From Breznakibacter xylanolyticus (GTDB lineage: Bacteria > Bacteroidota > Bacteroidia > Bacteroidales > Marinilabiliaceae): a DNA stretch of 64,000 nucleotides. Below, one piece after another: positions 8,760-16,919 of this stretch (the stretch's first letter is position 1; each line of letters starts with the position of its first letter). Below the pieces are notes generated by a model, which was not told where the DNA came from, searched no databases, and was given only the letters and a program-made list of their open reading frames with translations. A program made the translations under genes and the position numbers. The stretch is taken from the NCBI RefSeq assembly GCF_003254275.1, contig NZ_QKZK01000013.1, forward strand, positions 887 to 64,886. The letters run 5' to 3'.

Positions 8760-10015
8760 TCGCTCTGGTCGATTGCAATAACTTTTATGCCAGCTGTGAA
8801 CGTCTTTTCCGTCCCGATCTCAAGACGAAACCCATCGTGGTGTTGTCAAATAACGACGGGTGTGTGATTGCCCGTTCCAATGAGTCCAAGGCGTTGGGCA
8901 TTCCCATGGGAGCGCCGGCGCATGAGTGCATCAAGCTGATTCGCGAGCACGACGTGCAGGTGTTTTCATCCAACTATACCCTTTATGGAGATATCAGCAG
9001 CCGCGTCATGAATGTGTTGTCACAGTTTGCGCCCGATATGGAAATTTACTCCATCGACGAAGCGTTTCTTTGTTTCGATGGTGTGACCTCTTCACCCGAA
9101 GAGCTTGGTCTTCAGATTCGACAAACGGTGATGAAGTGGGTGGGCATCCCTGTCAGCATTGGTTTTGCTCCGACCAAAACATTGGCCAAGGCGGCTAACC
9201 GAATTGCCAAAAAATTCCCGCAACTCAATAACGTTTTTGTCATCGAAAACGAGCAGCAGCGTGAAAAAGTGCTTCGATGGCTGCCCATTGAGGATGTGTG
9301 GGGATTAGGGCGACAGTACTCCAAGCGGATGGCTCAAATGCAGGTGTTTAAAGCCTGGGATTTTGTGAATTTAAGCGATGCATACGTGCGCAAGCATTTC
9401 ACGGTGGTGGGGTTGCGCATCAAGAACGAGCTCGAGGGGCAACGTTGTTTTACTTTTGAAGGGCTGCCCCCTGCTAAAAAAAGCATTGCCACCACCCGTA
9501 GTTTTGGAACCATGCTCACCTCGCTCGATGATGTGAAAGAGGCTGTGGTCAATCATGCTGTGAGTTGTGCTGCCAAGTTACGCCGACAAAGGTCGTGCGC
9601 GATGCAGTTGATGGTTTTTATTCATACCAACGGCTTTCGTACTGATTTGCCGCAATACATGCGTAACAAGGTTGTCGATTTACCCACGCCTACGAACAAT
9701 AGTTCGGTGTTAGCCAAGTATGCCGCTGCATTGCTTGAGTCAATTTTTCGCGATGGGTATCAGTACAAAAAGGCAGGGGTGGTGGTATTACAGTTGGTTC
9801 CTCAAAACCAGGTACAGCTCAATTTATTCGATCCGTTAGATATCGTCAAAGGAAATCGTCTGTTTGAAGTGGTGGATAAGCTCAATAACAGCTATGGCAC
9901 AGGTACGGTAAAGTTGGCGGCACAAGGCACTGGACGCAGTTGGAAACTCAAGCAGGAGCGCATCAGTAAAAAGTACACCACCGATTGGGGGGACTTATTG
10001 GACATAGGTAAATAG
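8756..10015 (+). CDS. umuC: Y-family translesion DNA polymerase, UmuC (Pol V catalytic subunit)
   Basis: 419 residues, full length. Catalytic carboxylates of Y-family polymerases are visible: Asp6 in ALVDCNNFYASCE and the Asp-Glu pair in YSIDEAFLCF. The conserved VLSNNDGCVIARS finger segment and GIPVSIGFAPTKTLAKAANR are also present, followed by the helix-hairpin-helix region (VWGLGRQ) and the little-finger domain. The C-terminal DUF4113-like tail (YGTGTVKLAAQGTGRSWKLKQ) is typical of UmuC. It acts with UmuD' in error-prone bypass of lesions. It overlaps umuD by 4 nt. Confidence 0.95.
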   Translation: MIALVDCNNFYASCERLFRPDLKTKPIVVLSNNDGCVIARSNESKALGIPMGAPAHECIKLIREHDVQVFSSNYTLYGDISSRVMNVLSQFAPDMEIYSIDEAFLCFDGVTSSPEELGLQIRQTVMKWVGIPVSIGFAPTKTLAKAANRIAKKFPQLNNVFVIENEQQREKVLRWLPIEDVWGLGRQYSKRMAQMQVFKAWDFVNLSDAYVRKHFTVVGLRIKNELEGQRCFTFEGLPPAKKSIATTRSFGTMLTSLDDVKEAVVNHAVSCAAKLRRQRSCAMQLMVFIHTNGFRTDLPQYMRNKVVDLPTPTNNSSVLAKYAAALLESIFRDGYQYKKAGVVVLQLVPQNQVQLNLFDPLDIVKGNRLFEVVDKLNNSYGTGTVKLAAQGTGRSWKLKQERISKKYTTDWGDLLDIGK

Positions 10016-10152
10016 AGGCATTTTCGTTTGAAGTGTGTTTCTATGTGTTTCGCATGATGCGCGTTTTTGCTTGCAGATGATTGTTTATTTGCCTTATGTT
10101 GTGAATAAAATTCCCAACCCTTAATTCCCATTCTTTATAAAACGATGTTGAA

Positions 10153-10827
10153 ATGTGTTTTTATTATCAACTGAGTCATTTGGCGCAGCGTCATGCTGCT
10201 CGGGCAAAAGAGCCTTTGATGGGCATCGTCGATTTGGTGAATGGGTTTCGTCATCCCTTGCTGCCGGTGGTCAGGCGCGATGGTGCTGTGATGATGCATT
10301 GGGGATTGGTGCCGGCAGCATCGCCGCAGTTCGATTTGTCGACATCACATCTCAACGCCCGGCGCGAAACGGCTCACGAGAAACCGGCTTTTCGTCATGC
10401 CATGGTTACGCAACATTGCCTGGTGCCTGCTACCGGTTTTTTTGAGTGGCAGCATGTCGGCAGTACCAAACAACCCTGGTTTGTCCGGTTGCGTAATGCT
10501 CATGACTTCTCGTTTGCAGGTATTTATGATGTGTGGCAGGATGACTCTTCAGGGCAGGTGTTGGCGTCGTTTGCCATTCTCACCACCGATGCGAATGATA
10601 CTATGGCAGGTATTCACAACACCCAAAAACGGATGCCGGTGATACTCCCCTTAGCCATGGAGCAGAAATGGCTGGCCCCTGACATATCTGATTCCGATAT
10701 TGTTGAACTCACCAATCCTCTCGATGATGCTCTTTTAGAAGCTTGGCCTGTAAAGCCCTTTCGTCCTCAACATCCTTCGCCCGATTTGTCAAAACGGTGG
10801 GATGGGGGTATGCAGTCGTTGTTTTGA
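10153..10827 (+). CDS. SRAP-domain protein (YedK/HMCES family), abasic-site crosslinking
   Basis: 224 residues. The start is fixed by biology: Cys2 directly after Met1 (MCFYYQ) becomes the N-terminal nucleophile that forms a stable link with abasic sites in single-stranded DNA. Other family residues are present: Asn in HLNARRET, Glu in PATGFFEWQ, and His in GIHNTQKRMPVIL. It is 137 nt downstream of umuC on the same strand and could be co-transcribed. SRAP genes are known to associate with SOS translesion genes. Length and motif order match the family. Confidence 0.93.
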   Translation: MCFYYQLSHLAQRHAARAKEPLMGIVDLVNGFRHPLLPVVRRDGAVMMHWGLVPAASPQFDLSTSHLNARRETAHEKPAFRHAMVTQHCLVPATGFFEWQHVGSTKQPWFVRLRNAHDFSFAGIYDVWQDDSSGQVLASFAILTTDANDTMAGIHNTQKRMPVILPLAMEQKWLAPDISDSDIVELTNPLDDALLEAWPVKPFRPQHPSPDLSKRWDGGMQSLF

Positions 10828-10873
10828 TGCTTCGGATGAAGGTGTGGTTTGCTTTTAATTGTGTGTTTTAATG

Positions 10874-11113
10874 CTATTTAATCATCTTTATCTGATCGCA
10901 CACTTTGTTGGCCACATCGGACCCTAAAAACAGGGTGAGTCCTTTTTTGATGGCTTCGGCCAGCGATGGAATGTGTTCAGGTTTGATGTCATCTTCACTG
11001 ATGCCGATGTTTTTCGACTGGGTTTTTAGCACGCCGCCGGCCATGAATTCCCCAACCAGGGGAAGCATGATTTCGTGTATTTTTTGTGCCAAGGGGTTTT
11101 TATATTGTCTCAT
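10874..11113 (-). CDS. small hypothetical protein downstream of a membrane protein
   Basis: 79 residues from the ATG at 11113. A TTG start 18 nt upstream is possible. Soluble and predicted alpha-helical. Recognisable stretches are NPLAQKIHEIMLPLVGEFM and LTLFLGSDVANKVCDQI, with a single Cys near the C-terminus. I do not recognise the family. Its start lies about 20 nt after the stop of the membrane-protein gene at 11133-11948, so the two are very probably one operon and perhaps functional partners. Confidence 0.6.
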   Translation of the reverse strand: MRQYKNPLAQKIHEIMLPLVGEFMAGGVLKTQSKNIGISEDDIKPEHIPSLAEAIKKGLTLFLGSDVANKVCDQIKMIK

Positions 11114-11132
11114 GGTTGTAGTTCTTCTCAAT

Positions 11133-11948
11133 TTAAATCTTAAACGATTCGATTAACTCCTTTTGGCGTAAAGCCGCGATGCCAATCGCCAAATAACCTG
11201 CATTCCATAACAGGTCTGTATAGTTCCCGTTTGAATAAAGGTCTTGCCAGTCGAGAACTGAATAGATTAAATCGGCCACCGTCATAAAAATAAATCCGAT
11301 GGTGAGAAACCGAAGGGGTTTTGACAGGATGGCTGTTCCAAACAGGGAGGTGATGTACATGAGAATAACGGCGGGGATAACCAAGAACAAATCGGCCACG
11401 GGATAAAACAGATAGAAGATTTTGGCAATAAGCGTTGTTTCATCGTCTTGCATTACCGGAATCAGCAGATATAGGATGACGCAACTGATTACAATAGAGA
11501 AAAGGGTTGCAAAGAGCCAGTATAGCTTGGTGTTACCCATGGGGAAGCCACTTTTTTTGTAGGCCCAGTAAAGCACCCACATGCCCGATACAAGGGGCAA
11601 ATAAGCATTGCACCAAAAAACATCTGCCAGTGTGGGGAACGACTCACTCATGTCGATGTGCGCATAAATCTCGAGAAAGGCATAGGTGCTTTCTGCCAGC
11701 ATATTCAGGATGGTGCCGATGAGAATGAGCATCCACGATAGCTTGGTGTGATCGAATGTCTTAAAGCTTTTAAAGGCAAGGAACAGACAGTAACATGCTA
11801 TCAATGATGTTAATATTGGCATAAAGTCGCTCACGTACCTCATGCTGAGGCTTCCATCGGGCAGTATTAAAAAAAGGAGTAGGTTAAGGGGGATGAGAAT
11901 TGCCGCTGTCCATCCCAAATTTTTTGAAGTAATCATTGGTGGTAACAT
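11133..11948 (-). CDS. integral membrane protein, resembles sensory transmembrane modules
   Basis: 271 residues with about eight hydrophobic helices covering nearly the whole chain and no soluble output domain. The segment SFPTLADVFWCNAYLPLVSG resembles the conserved PSxADxFxLxxYP loop in the membrane sensor part of some bacterial GGDEF and kinase proteins, where it precedes a signalling domain. Here it stands alone, followed by the small soluble protein at 10874-11113. This could be a split sensor-output pair, which is inference. It is divergent from the alkyltransferase gene, with a GTGTAA-T-TTACAC palindrome in the shared region (12026-12038). Confidence 0.6.
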   Translation of the reverse strand: MLPPMITSKNLGWTAAILIPLNLLLFLILPDGSLSMRYVSDFMPILTSLIACYCLFLAFKSFKTFDHTKLSWMLILIGTILNMLAESTYAFLEIYAHIDMSESFPTLADVFWCNAYLPLVSGMWVLYWAYKKSGFPMGNTKLYWLFATLFSIVISCVILYLLIPVMQDDETTLIAKIFYLFYPVADLFLVIPAVILMYITSLFGTAILSKPLRFLTIGFIFMTVADLIYSVLDWQDLYSNGNYTDLLWNAGYLAIGIAALRQKELIESFKI

Positions 11949-12025
11949 AGTTAGGTTTTTCTTTTATGCTTCTTCTTTAGAGTGCTTAAATTATGGATTT
12001 TTTTTGAAATGGTAATGCTTTATTT

Positions 12026-12038
12026 GTGTAATTTACAC
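12026..12038. promoter_or_regulatory. palindrome GTGTAATTTACAC in a divergent promoter region
   Basis: Perfect 6-bp inverted repeat around a central T between two divergent genes. It is similar in arm sequence to the inverted repeat at 45501-45519. The binding protein is unknown. Confidence 0.35.
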
Positions 12039-12115
12039 TTATTGTTGGTTGTGGTTTTCTTTGTGACGTGTTTGATATTCATAATGCGTTTGTGATGTGT
12101 GATTTCAATTGATTG

Positions 12116-12658
12116 ATGATGCAGCTATTTAATGTCTCGTTTGTAAATAAAGAGCTGGTTTTTTGCTGGCAATCGACTGGACTGGGGCGTTTATTGTTGG
12201 CGGCTTCTCCTACCGGCCTTTGTTATGCCGCATTTGACGATGGCCTTGCCATGGATAATTTATTCAGTCGTTTTCCCGGATGTTCTTTGGTGGAGCAATA
12301 CAATCCTGTTTTGCATTTGGCTTTGTTGTGTTTTCATTCGAAGGGATCACTTGTGGATTTGCGATTAGAGGTTACTGCGACGCCCTTTCAGTTTGCGGTT
12401 TGGAAGGCATTGTTGGATATTCCCTCGGGGAAAGTGGTTACTTATGGTGAAATTGCTGTCCGTGTGGGGCATCCCAAAGCTGTCAGAGCGGTGGGAACTG
12501 CCGTGGGGGCTAATCCCTTGGCGTTGTTTGTTCCCTGCCATCGAGTGGTGCCCCAATTGGGCGGTGTGGGTAATTATCGTTGGGGGCAGGAGCGTAAAAA
12601 ACAGCTGTTGGAGGTTGAAAAACAAAACCTCCATCCGGGAATTTGGTTGAGCCTTTAA
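12116..12658 (+). CDS. ogt: methylated-DNA--protein-cysteine methyltransferase (Ogt/MGMT)
   Basis: 180 residues from ATG 12116; TTG 12113 and ATG 12119 are alternatives. The C-terminal domain has the active-site motif PCHRVV (acceptor Cys141), the helix-turn-helix arginine-finger region AVRAVGTAVGANPL and the start motif TPFQFAVWKALLDIPSGKVVTYGEIA. It removes alkyl groups from O6 of guanine by suicide transfer to its own cysteine. Its stop overlaps the convergent crp/fnr-type gene by 4 nt. It lies 2 kb from umuDC/SRAP, forming a loose DNA-damage neighbourhood. Confidence 0.93.
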   Translation: MMQLFNVSFVNKELVFCWQSTGLGRLLLAASPTGLCYAAFDDGLAMDNLFSRFPGCSLVEQYNPVLHLALLCFHSKGSLVDLRLEVTATPFQFAVWKALLDIPSGKVVTYGEIAVRVGHPKAVRAVGTAVGANPLALFVPCHRVVPQLGGVGNYRWGQERKKQLLEVEKQNLHPGIWLSL

Positions 12659-13350
12659 CCTCGTTTGCTGATTTCTTCCAGCATTGGCCGATTGGTGAGG
12701 ATGATGTCCTTTTCATTGAGGATGATAAGGCCGTCTTTTTCAAAACTCTTGAGTAGTTTAACGGCGCTTTCGGTGGTGATGCCCGTAAAATCAGCAATGT
12801 CTTTTCTCGAAAAATACTGGAAGATGTCCGGGTGGGTTGTTTTGAGGGTGTCGATGTAAAGCAGGGTGTCGGCCATGCGTCCGTTCATCTGTTTAAAAGC
12901 CGATTGCTGCAAGGTGTGGTATAAATTGGCATTTTGAAGACAATAGCGTTTGATGATGTGAAAGGCAAACGTCCCGTTTTGTTGGGAAACATTGGCGATG
13001 GCTGCCTTGTCGATTAAAAATGCACGGCACTCGGTAATGGCCATCGATGAGTAATTGTACACCGGGGCTGCAAAAACATGCGAGAGACCAATGAATTCGC
13101 CGGGCTGGATAATTCGTAAGTTGAGCGTGCGCCCACTCTCGCCCTCGATGTATTGGCGCGACAGGCCATCCACGATGAATAAAATGTACGAGGCAAAGGC
13201 GCCTTGTTTGGTCAGTGTGTCACCCTTTCGAAACAGTACCTGTGTTTTGCTGGCTTTTACCAGTTCCATCTCCTCGGGGGTGAGCATTTGAAAGCAGGGG
13301 GCGCTGATGTTGCAAATAAATTCCGGTTGGTCGGCGGTGATGGTTTTCAT
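12655..13350 (-). CDS. Crp/Fnr-family transcriptional regulator
   Basis: 231 residues. The N-terminal cyclic-nucleotide-binding-type beta-roll (about 20-135) contains VLFRKGDTLTKQG and RIIQPGEFIGLS. A dimerisation helix follows, and the C-terminal winged helix (about 160-225) carries SRKDIADFTGITTESAVKLLKSFEKDG as two pieces of a typical Crp helix-turn-helix. The few cysteines are not arranged as in FNR, so there is no [4Fe-4S] site, and a cAMP-binding signature is not clear. The ligand is unknown. The G-rich element lies directly upstream of its start codon. Confidence 0.88.
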   Translation of the reverse strand: MKTITADQPEFICNISAPCFQMLTPEEMELVKASKTQVLFRKGDTLTKQGAFASYILFIVDGLSRQYIEGESGRTLNLRIIQPGEFIGLSHVFAAPVYNYSSMAITECRAFLIDKAAIANVSQQNGTFAFHIIKRYCLQNANLYHTLQQSAFKQMNGRMADTLLYIDTLKTTHPDIFQYFSRKDIADFTGITTESAVKLLKSFEKDGLIILNEKDIILTNRPMLEEISKRG

Positions 13351-13812
13351 GTGATTATAATTAAGCCCCCTAATCCCCCAAAGGGGGACTTGATGGTTTT
13401 GTCCTTCTTGTTGATATGGTGGAACTTGCCAATAATCATCCTTCTGTGTGAGTAAGGCTTATTCATGGCTCGTTTCTTGTTTTTTATGATTTTATTCCCT
13501 CATCCCCCCAAGCAGGGCTTTAGATGATTGGTACTGGTCGATAATTGATGTGGTTTGCATCACAATTTTACTGTTTTTTTTGATGTCTCGTGGTGCATGT
13601 GGGAATCTATTTCGGGGCATTACACGGTGTTGTGGTGTCAGTGGGTTGATGAATCCCTATGGATCGGTTGTGCAATCTCAATTTTTTTCTTGTTGTCGTC
13701 GATGGCTTATGTGTTGATTGGGAATGACTCCGGGGTTATTTTTGCACATATCTCAACCATGACTTCATGGTTGGATAATAAATGTCAGAACAACCATAAA
13801 AATGAATGAATC
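13351..13812. other. intergenic region with G-rich elements
   Basis: Holds the G-rich element at 13361-13392 and a degenerate relative at about 13497-13524. A short open frame in the rest (13555-13809) has no family resemblance and unusual composition, and I do not call it a gene. Confidence 0.5.
13361..13392 (-). repeat. G-rich intergenic element, copy 2
   Basis: On the minus strand it reads AAGTCCCCCTTTGGGGGATT then AGGGGGCTTAA, ending 10 nt before the ATG of the Crp/Fnr gene. It contains a CCCCC/GGGGG mini-hairpin. Same orientation relative to the downstream gene as copies 1 and 3. Confidence 0.65.
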
Positions 13813-14118
13813 ATGAAAGGGAATTTTCAAAATATTATCAATGATACACGGCCTGTAGTGGTCGATTTTTTTGCCACATGGTGTGGCCCTTGCAAAGCAC
13901 AAGCGCCAATATTGAACGAGTTGGCTTCTGAAATGGGCGAGCAGGTGCGCATTATCAAAATTGATGTGGATCAAAATCCCGATCTGGCATCCCGTTATCG
14001 GGTTCAGGGAGTGCCTACTTTGATGGTTTTTCAAAGTGGGCAGGTGCGTTATCAGCAATCGGGCGTGCACTCCAAACCTCAGCTTAAAGGGGTGCTGCAG
14101 CGAGTGATGGCATCGTAA
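13813..14118 (+). CDS. thioredoxin
   Basis: 101 residues, a single thioredoxin fold without signal peptide, so cytoplasmic. The active site is WCGPC (Cys24, Cys27), preceded by VVVDFFAT. The cis-proline motif is VQGVPTLMVF. It reduces protein disulfides. It is followed 86 nt later by a DUF6132 membrane protein on the same strand and by a shared terminator, suggesting a two-gene unit. Confidence 0.95.
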   Translation: MKGNFQNIINDTRPVVVDFFATWCGPCKAQAPILNELASEMGEQVRIIKIDVDQNPDLASRYRVQGVPTLMVFQSGQVRYQQSGVHSKPQLKGVLQRVMAS

Positions 14119-14204
14119 ATGATTTGCACCTCATTGCCGCTGTGCACTGATGTTGTTAATGTATAAATCAACGTTTTAATAGATGTTTGTAAATAAAGTA
14201 TATC

Positions 14205-14453
14205 ATGGATAATCAATGTAATTTGCCTCCTAAACCAAAGACATTTAAAGCCTTTATTCAATCCCGTTATTTCTTGCGCCCCTTTATTGGCGTGGTGGTC
14301 GGCGCTGTGGCTGGTTATTTGTATTATTATTTTGTAGGTTGTGCGGGCGGTAGTTGCCCGCTAACGTCCAATCCCTATGCGTCGGTTATTGGTGGTGGAT
14401 TGTTTGGTTATTTCATTGTCAACAGTCCGTGTACATCAGGGCGCTGTGGATGA
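14205..14453 (+). CDS. DUF6132-type small cysteine-rich membrane protein
   Basis: 82 residues. There are two hydrophobic segments (PFIGVVVGAVAGYLYYYFVG and VIGGGLFGYFIVN). The signature CxxGSCPLTSNPY links them and the protein ends with SPCTSGRCG. Five cysteines are therefore clustered around the membrane segments. The pattern matches what I know as DUF6132, a Bacteroidota family of unknown function often found beside thioredoxin or rhodanese genes. A role in membrane thiol or sulfur chemistry is inference from context. Confidence 0.75.
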   Translation: MDNQCNLPPKPKTFKAFIQSRYFLRPFIGVVVGAVAGYLYYYFVGCAGGSCPLTSNPYASVIGGGLFGYFIVNSPCTSGRCG

Positions 14454-14561
14454 GTATCTATTGGGTGAAGTGGTTAAATATGAGCGATTTTATTTGGCGC
14501 GATCTCTGTTTTAATACTGAATAATCTTCTTATGAGTCAGTATTTGATGCTTTTCAAATAT

Positions 14562-14607
14562 AAAAAGACGCAATGTGAACCTTGATTGGGTTGCTTTGCG
14601 TCTTTTT
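14562..14607. terminator. bidirectional Rho-independent terminator
   Basis: AAAAAGACGCAA (14562-14573) pairs with TTGCGTCTTTTT (14596-14607). T-runs follow on both strands, between the convergent DUF6132 gene and the Cys-rich gene at 14617. Confidence 0.8.
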
Positions 14608-14616
14608 TTTGATCCA

Positions 14617-14862
14617 TTACGAAAGTTTTTGCATCATTTCCATTTCGTGAATGATTTCGTCAATCGATCGAAAGGTGTTGGGGAGGATGTCCGGAGGGCA
14701 AAAGCCGGTTTTCTCTTTTACCAAATAGCGTTTGCAGCTGTTCCATCCTTCATGACCGGCATCGCAATATTTGCGTCTATAGTTGGATGCTGTGGTGGCT
14801 TTGTCTTTTAAAATGCCATTGTAGATGGGGCATTTTTCGTAGTTTTTGCAAGTAGTTTCCAT
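14617..14862 (-). CDS. small cysteine-containing conserved hypothetical protein
   Basis: 81 residues from the ATG at 14862. An upstream in-frame start would add 19 residues without family support. It begins METTCKNYEKCPIYNG, then YCDAGHEGWNSCKRY and GFCPPDILPN, giving five cysteines in short spacings that could hold zinc or an Fe-S cluster. The C-terminus is an amphipathic helix (IDEIIHEMEMM). Similar short proteins occur in Bacteroidota, but their role is not known to me. It faces the DUF6132 gene across a shared terminator. Confidence 0.6.
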   Translation of the reverse strand: METTCKNYEKCPIYNGILKDKATTASNYRRKYCDAGHEGWNSCKRYLVKEKTGFCPPDILPNTFRSIDEIIHEMEMMQKLS

Positions 14863-15051
14863 CTTATGGGTGTAGGTCGTTTGTTTTTGTTTGATTATTT
14901 GGGTTGCGAAATTAAACAAATAGCTTGCATTTTGGTGAAATGGTTTCTTAAAAAAAGTTAATATTTAATTTTCTTTGGGTTGATAATGAGTGTTTAAACT
15001 AATCTTTTCCGTGTTTGGGATTTGCGAACCGTTGTGTGCGTTTGCTCGACT

Positions 15052-15810
15052 TCAGATGTAGCCTTTTAGTTTGTAAACGGCCATTCCCAACCATTCTTTC
15101 ATGAGTAAATCCCAGTTTTGGAGGATGCCGGCCGAGGGAATTAGGATGTCGCCCGGCGTGACTTTTTCGAGTGGGCTGAGGAAGTCGGCTCCCACCGGTA
15201 CGACCCGAAATCCTTCTTTTTCGAAACACCTCTTGGCGCGCGGCATGTGCCAGGCCGAGGTGACCAGTACGATCTCTTTTTTAAGTTTTAAATCGTCAAA
15301 CAGGTGTGACGTGTGGAGGGCATTTTCGTGTGTGTTGCGCGAAAGGGTGTCGATGAGTATTAAGCTGTCTGCAAGCCAATTATTTTTTAAGAAATCGTAT
15401 AAGGCAGCAGCCTCGGGTCGCTGTTTTAACATGATGTTAGCCGAACCGCCTGTGATGATGAGGTGTTGGCTTTGGTTGGTTTTTACCATTTCAATGGCCT
15501 GCATCAGCCGGTCGGCACTTTGCGCAAAGCGGATGCGGTTGCTTGGGGCGTGGTGTGAACTCATGCCTCCCAGCACCACCACATTGCGGCAAGTCTGTAA
15601 GTCGGTTGGAAGGGGTTGAGGGGCTTCTTCCCATGCTTGAATGGCGCAGCGAAATAGAAATGGATTGCTGAATAACATTAGAATTGATAGCCCATAGGTC
15701 ATTATTGTCTTTCGATATTGTTTGAATATCAGGCTTGTAATGATGAAAATGGTGGACAGGTTGAACGGCGAAATAAGAAATGCAAGTAGTTTTGAGAGGA
15801 TAAAAAACAT
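15052..15810 (-). CDS. YdcF/SanA-like DUF218 membrane protein
   Basis: 252 residues from ATG 15810. The long upstream extension of this frame runs into the divergent crtB gene and is not credible. Two N-terminal hydrophobic helices (FILSKLLAFLISPF and IMTYGLSILMLFSNPFLF) precede a soluble DUF218 domain. The domain motifs are VVVLGGMSSHH at the first strand, HLIITGGSAN, SRNTHENALHTS and VTSAWHMPRAKRCFEKEG. Family members are thought to act in envelope or peptidoglycan-related steps, but the reaction is unclear. Confidence 0.85.
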   Translation of the reverse strand: MFFILSKLLAFLISPFNLSTIFIITSLIFKQYRKTIMTYGLSILMLFSNPFLFRCAIQAWEEAPQPLPTDLQTCRNVVVLGGMSSHHAPSNRIRFAQSADRLMQAIEMVKTNQSQHLIITGGSANIMLKQRPEAAALYDFLKNNWLADSLILIDTLSRNTHENALHTSHLFDDLKLKKEIVLVTSAWHMPRAKRCFEKEGFRVVPVGADFLSPLEKVTPGDILIPSAGILQNWDLLMKEWLGMAVYKLKGYI

Positions 15811-16017
15811 AAACGTCCGTTTGTGTGAATGAATATGGGTGAAGATAATGCTTTTCTTTTGTTTGAATGTGTGGCAACAATTGCTTTCGAATGGTTGTTG
15901 CAGTGAGTGAATCTTTGCATGCAGGCTTTGTGACATGGATGTTGCGATTGTTGGGAACGTGTTGTTTCTTGTGATAAATATGCTTATTTTTCTGTGCGAT
16001 AACCTAAACCGTTTTTT

Positions 16018-16857
16018 ATGGATGCTCTTTACCAATCTCTTTCGTTTCGGGTCAGTGAAAGTGTGACCCGTGCTTACTCCACTTCTTTTTCTGTCGCCGT
16101 TCGTATGTTGGCTCCGTCTATGCGTCAGGCTGTTCATGCCATTTATGGCTTTGTGCGCCTGGCTGATGAAATTGTCGATTCGTTTCACGATTGTGACCAG
16201 GAGCACCTTTTTGCGTTGTTGGAGCGTGATTTAAGCGAAGCTCGCCACATGGGCATGAGCATCAACCCTGTCATTCATGCTTTTGTGCAAACCGTTGATC
16301 GTTATCGCATTCCCGATGCTCACATTCGTGCTTTTATGCAAAGCATGCGTGCCGATTTGGTTAAAAAAGTTTACCACACACAGTCCGAAACCTCCGATTA
16401 CATCTATGGTTCGGCTGAAGTAGTGGGACTCATGTGCTTGCGGGTGTTTGTCAATGGCGACGATCATCTTTATGAGTCGCTGGAGCAACCGGCTCGAAAA
16501 CTGGGGGCTGCCTTTCAAAAGGTGAATTTTTTGCGCGACCTGAAAGCGGACAGCGAACAATTGCAACGTTGTTATTTCCCTGAGTTGAGAGATCAACAGT
16601 TTTCGGAGACAATTAAGCAACAGTTGATAGCCGATATGGAGGCTGATTTTCGTGAGGCTCGCGCCGGAATTCGTCACCTTCCGGGATCCGCGAGGGTGGC
16701 TGTGTTTGTAGCTTATCTCTACTTTAAGCAGTTGTTGGGTAAACTTAAACGGACGCCGGCACCGCGCATTGCCCGGCAACGTGTGCGCGTGAGCGATCAC
16801 CGCAAGCTGGCTTTGTTTGTGCAGGCTTATGTGGGATGTCGCCTGGGCTGGGTATAG
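16018..16857 (+). CDS. crtB: phytoene/squalene synthase family protein (CrtB-type)
   Basis: 279 residues. Both aspartate-rich motifs of head-to-head prenyl synthases are present: RLADEIVDSF (about 47-56) and FQKVNFLRDLKAD. The segment YIYGSAEVVGLMCLRVF between them is the conserved core helix. It condenses two prenyl diphosphates, C20 to give phytoene or C15 to give diapophytoene, and the chain length cannot be settled by eye. It is the first gene of the carotenoid operon, and cruF follows after 62 nt. Confidence 0.92.
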   Translation: MDALYQSLSFRVSESVTRAYSTSFSVAVRMLAPSMRQAVHAIYGFVRLADEIVDSFHDCDQEHLFALLERDLSEARHMGMSINPVIHAFVQTVDRYRIPDAHIRAFMQSMRADLVKKVYHTQSETSDYIYGSAEVVGLMCLRVFVNGDDHLYESLEQPARKLGAAFQKVNFLRDLKADSEQLQRCYFPELRDQQFSETIKQQLIADMEADFREARAGIRHLPGSARVAVFVAYLYFKQLLGKLKRTPAPRIARQRVRVSDHRKLALFVQAYVGCRLGWV

Positions 16858-16919
16858 CCATTTGCTTCGTTTGGATTTTACGTGTGTCGTCGTTTATCGG
16901 ATTTTAATCAATTGTATTT

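Noticed and set aside
13555-13809. 84-codon frame before the thioredoxin gene
   Set aside because: Composition (many Trp, Cys, His) and lack of homology cues suggest chance; no promoter seen.
15811-16206. Upstream extension of the YdcF-like gene into crtB
   Set aside because: It would overlap the divergent crtB coding region and its translation is basic and low in family similarity. The ATG at 15810 directly precedes the first membrane helix.
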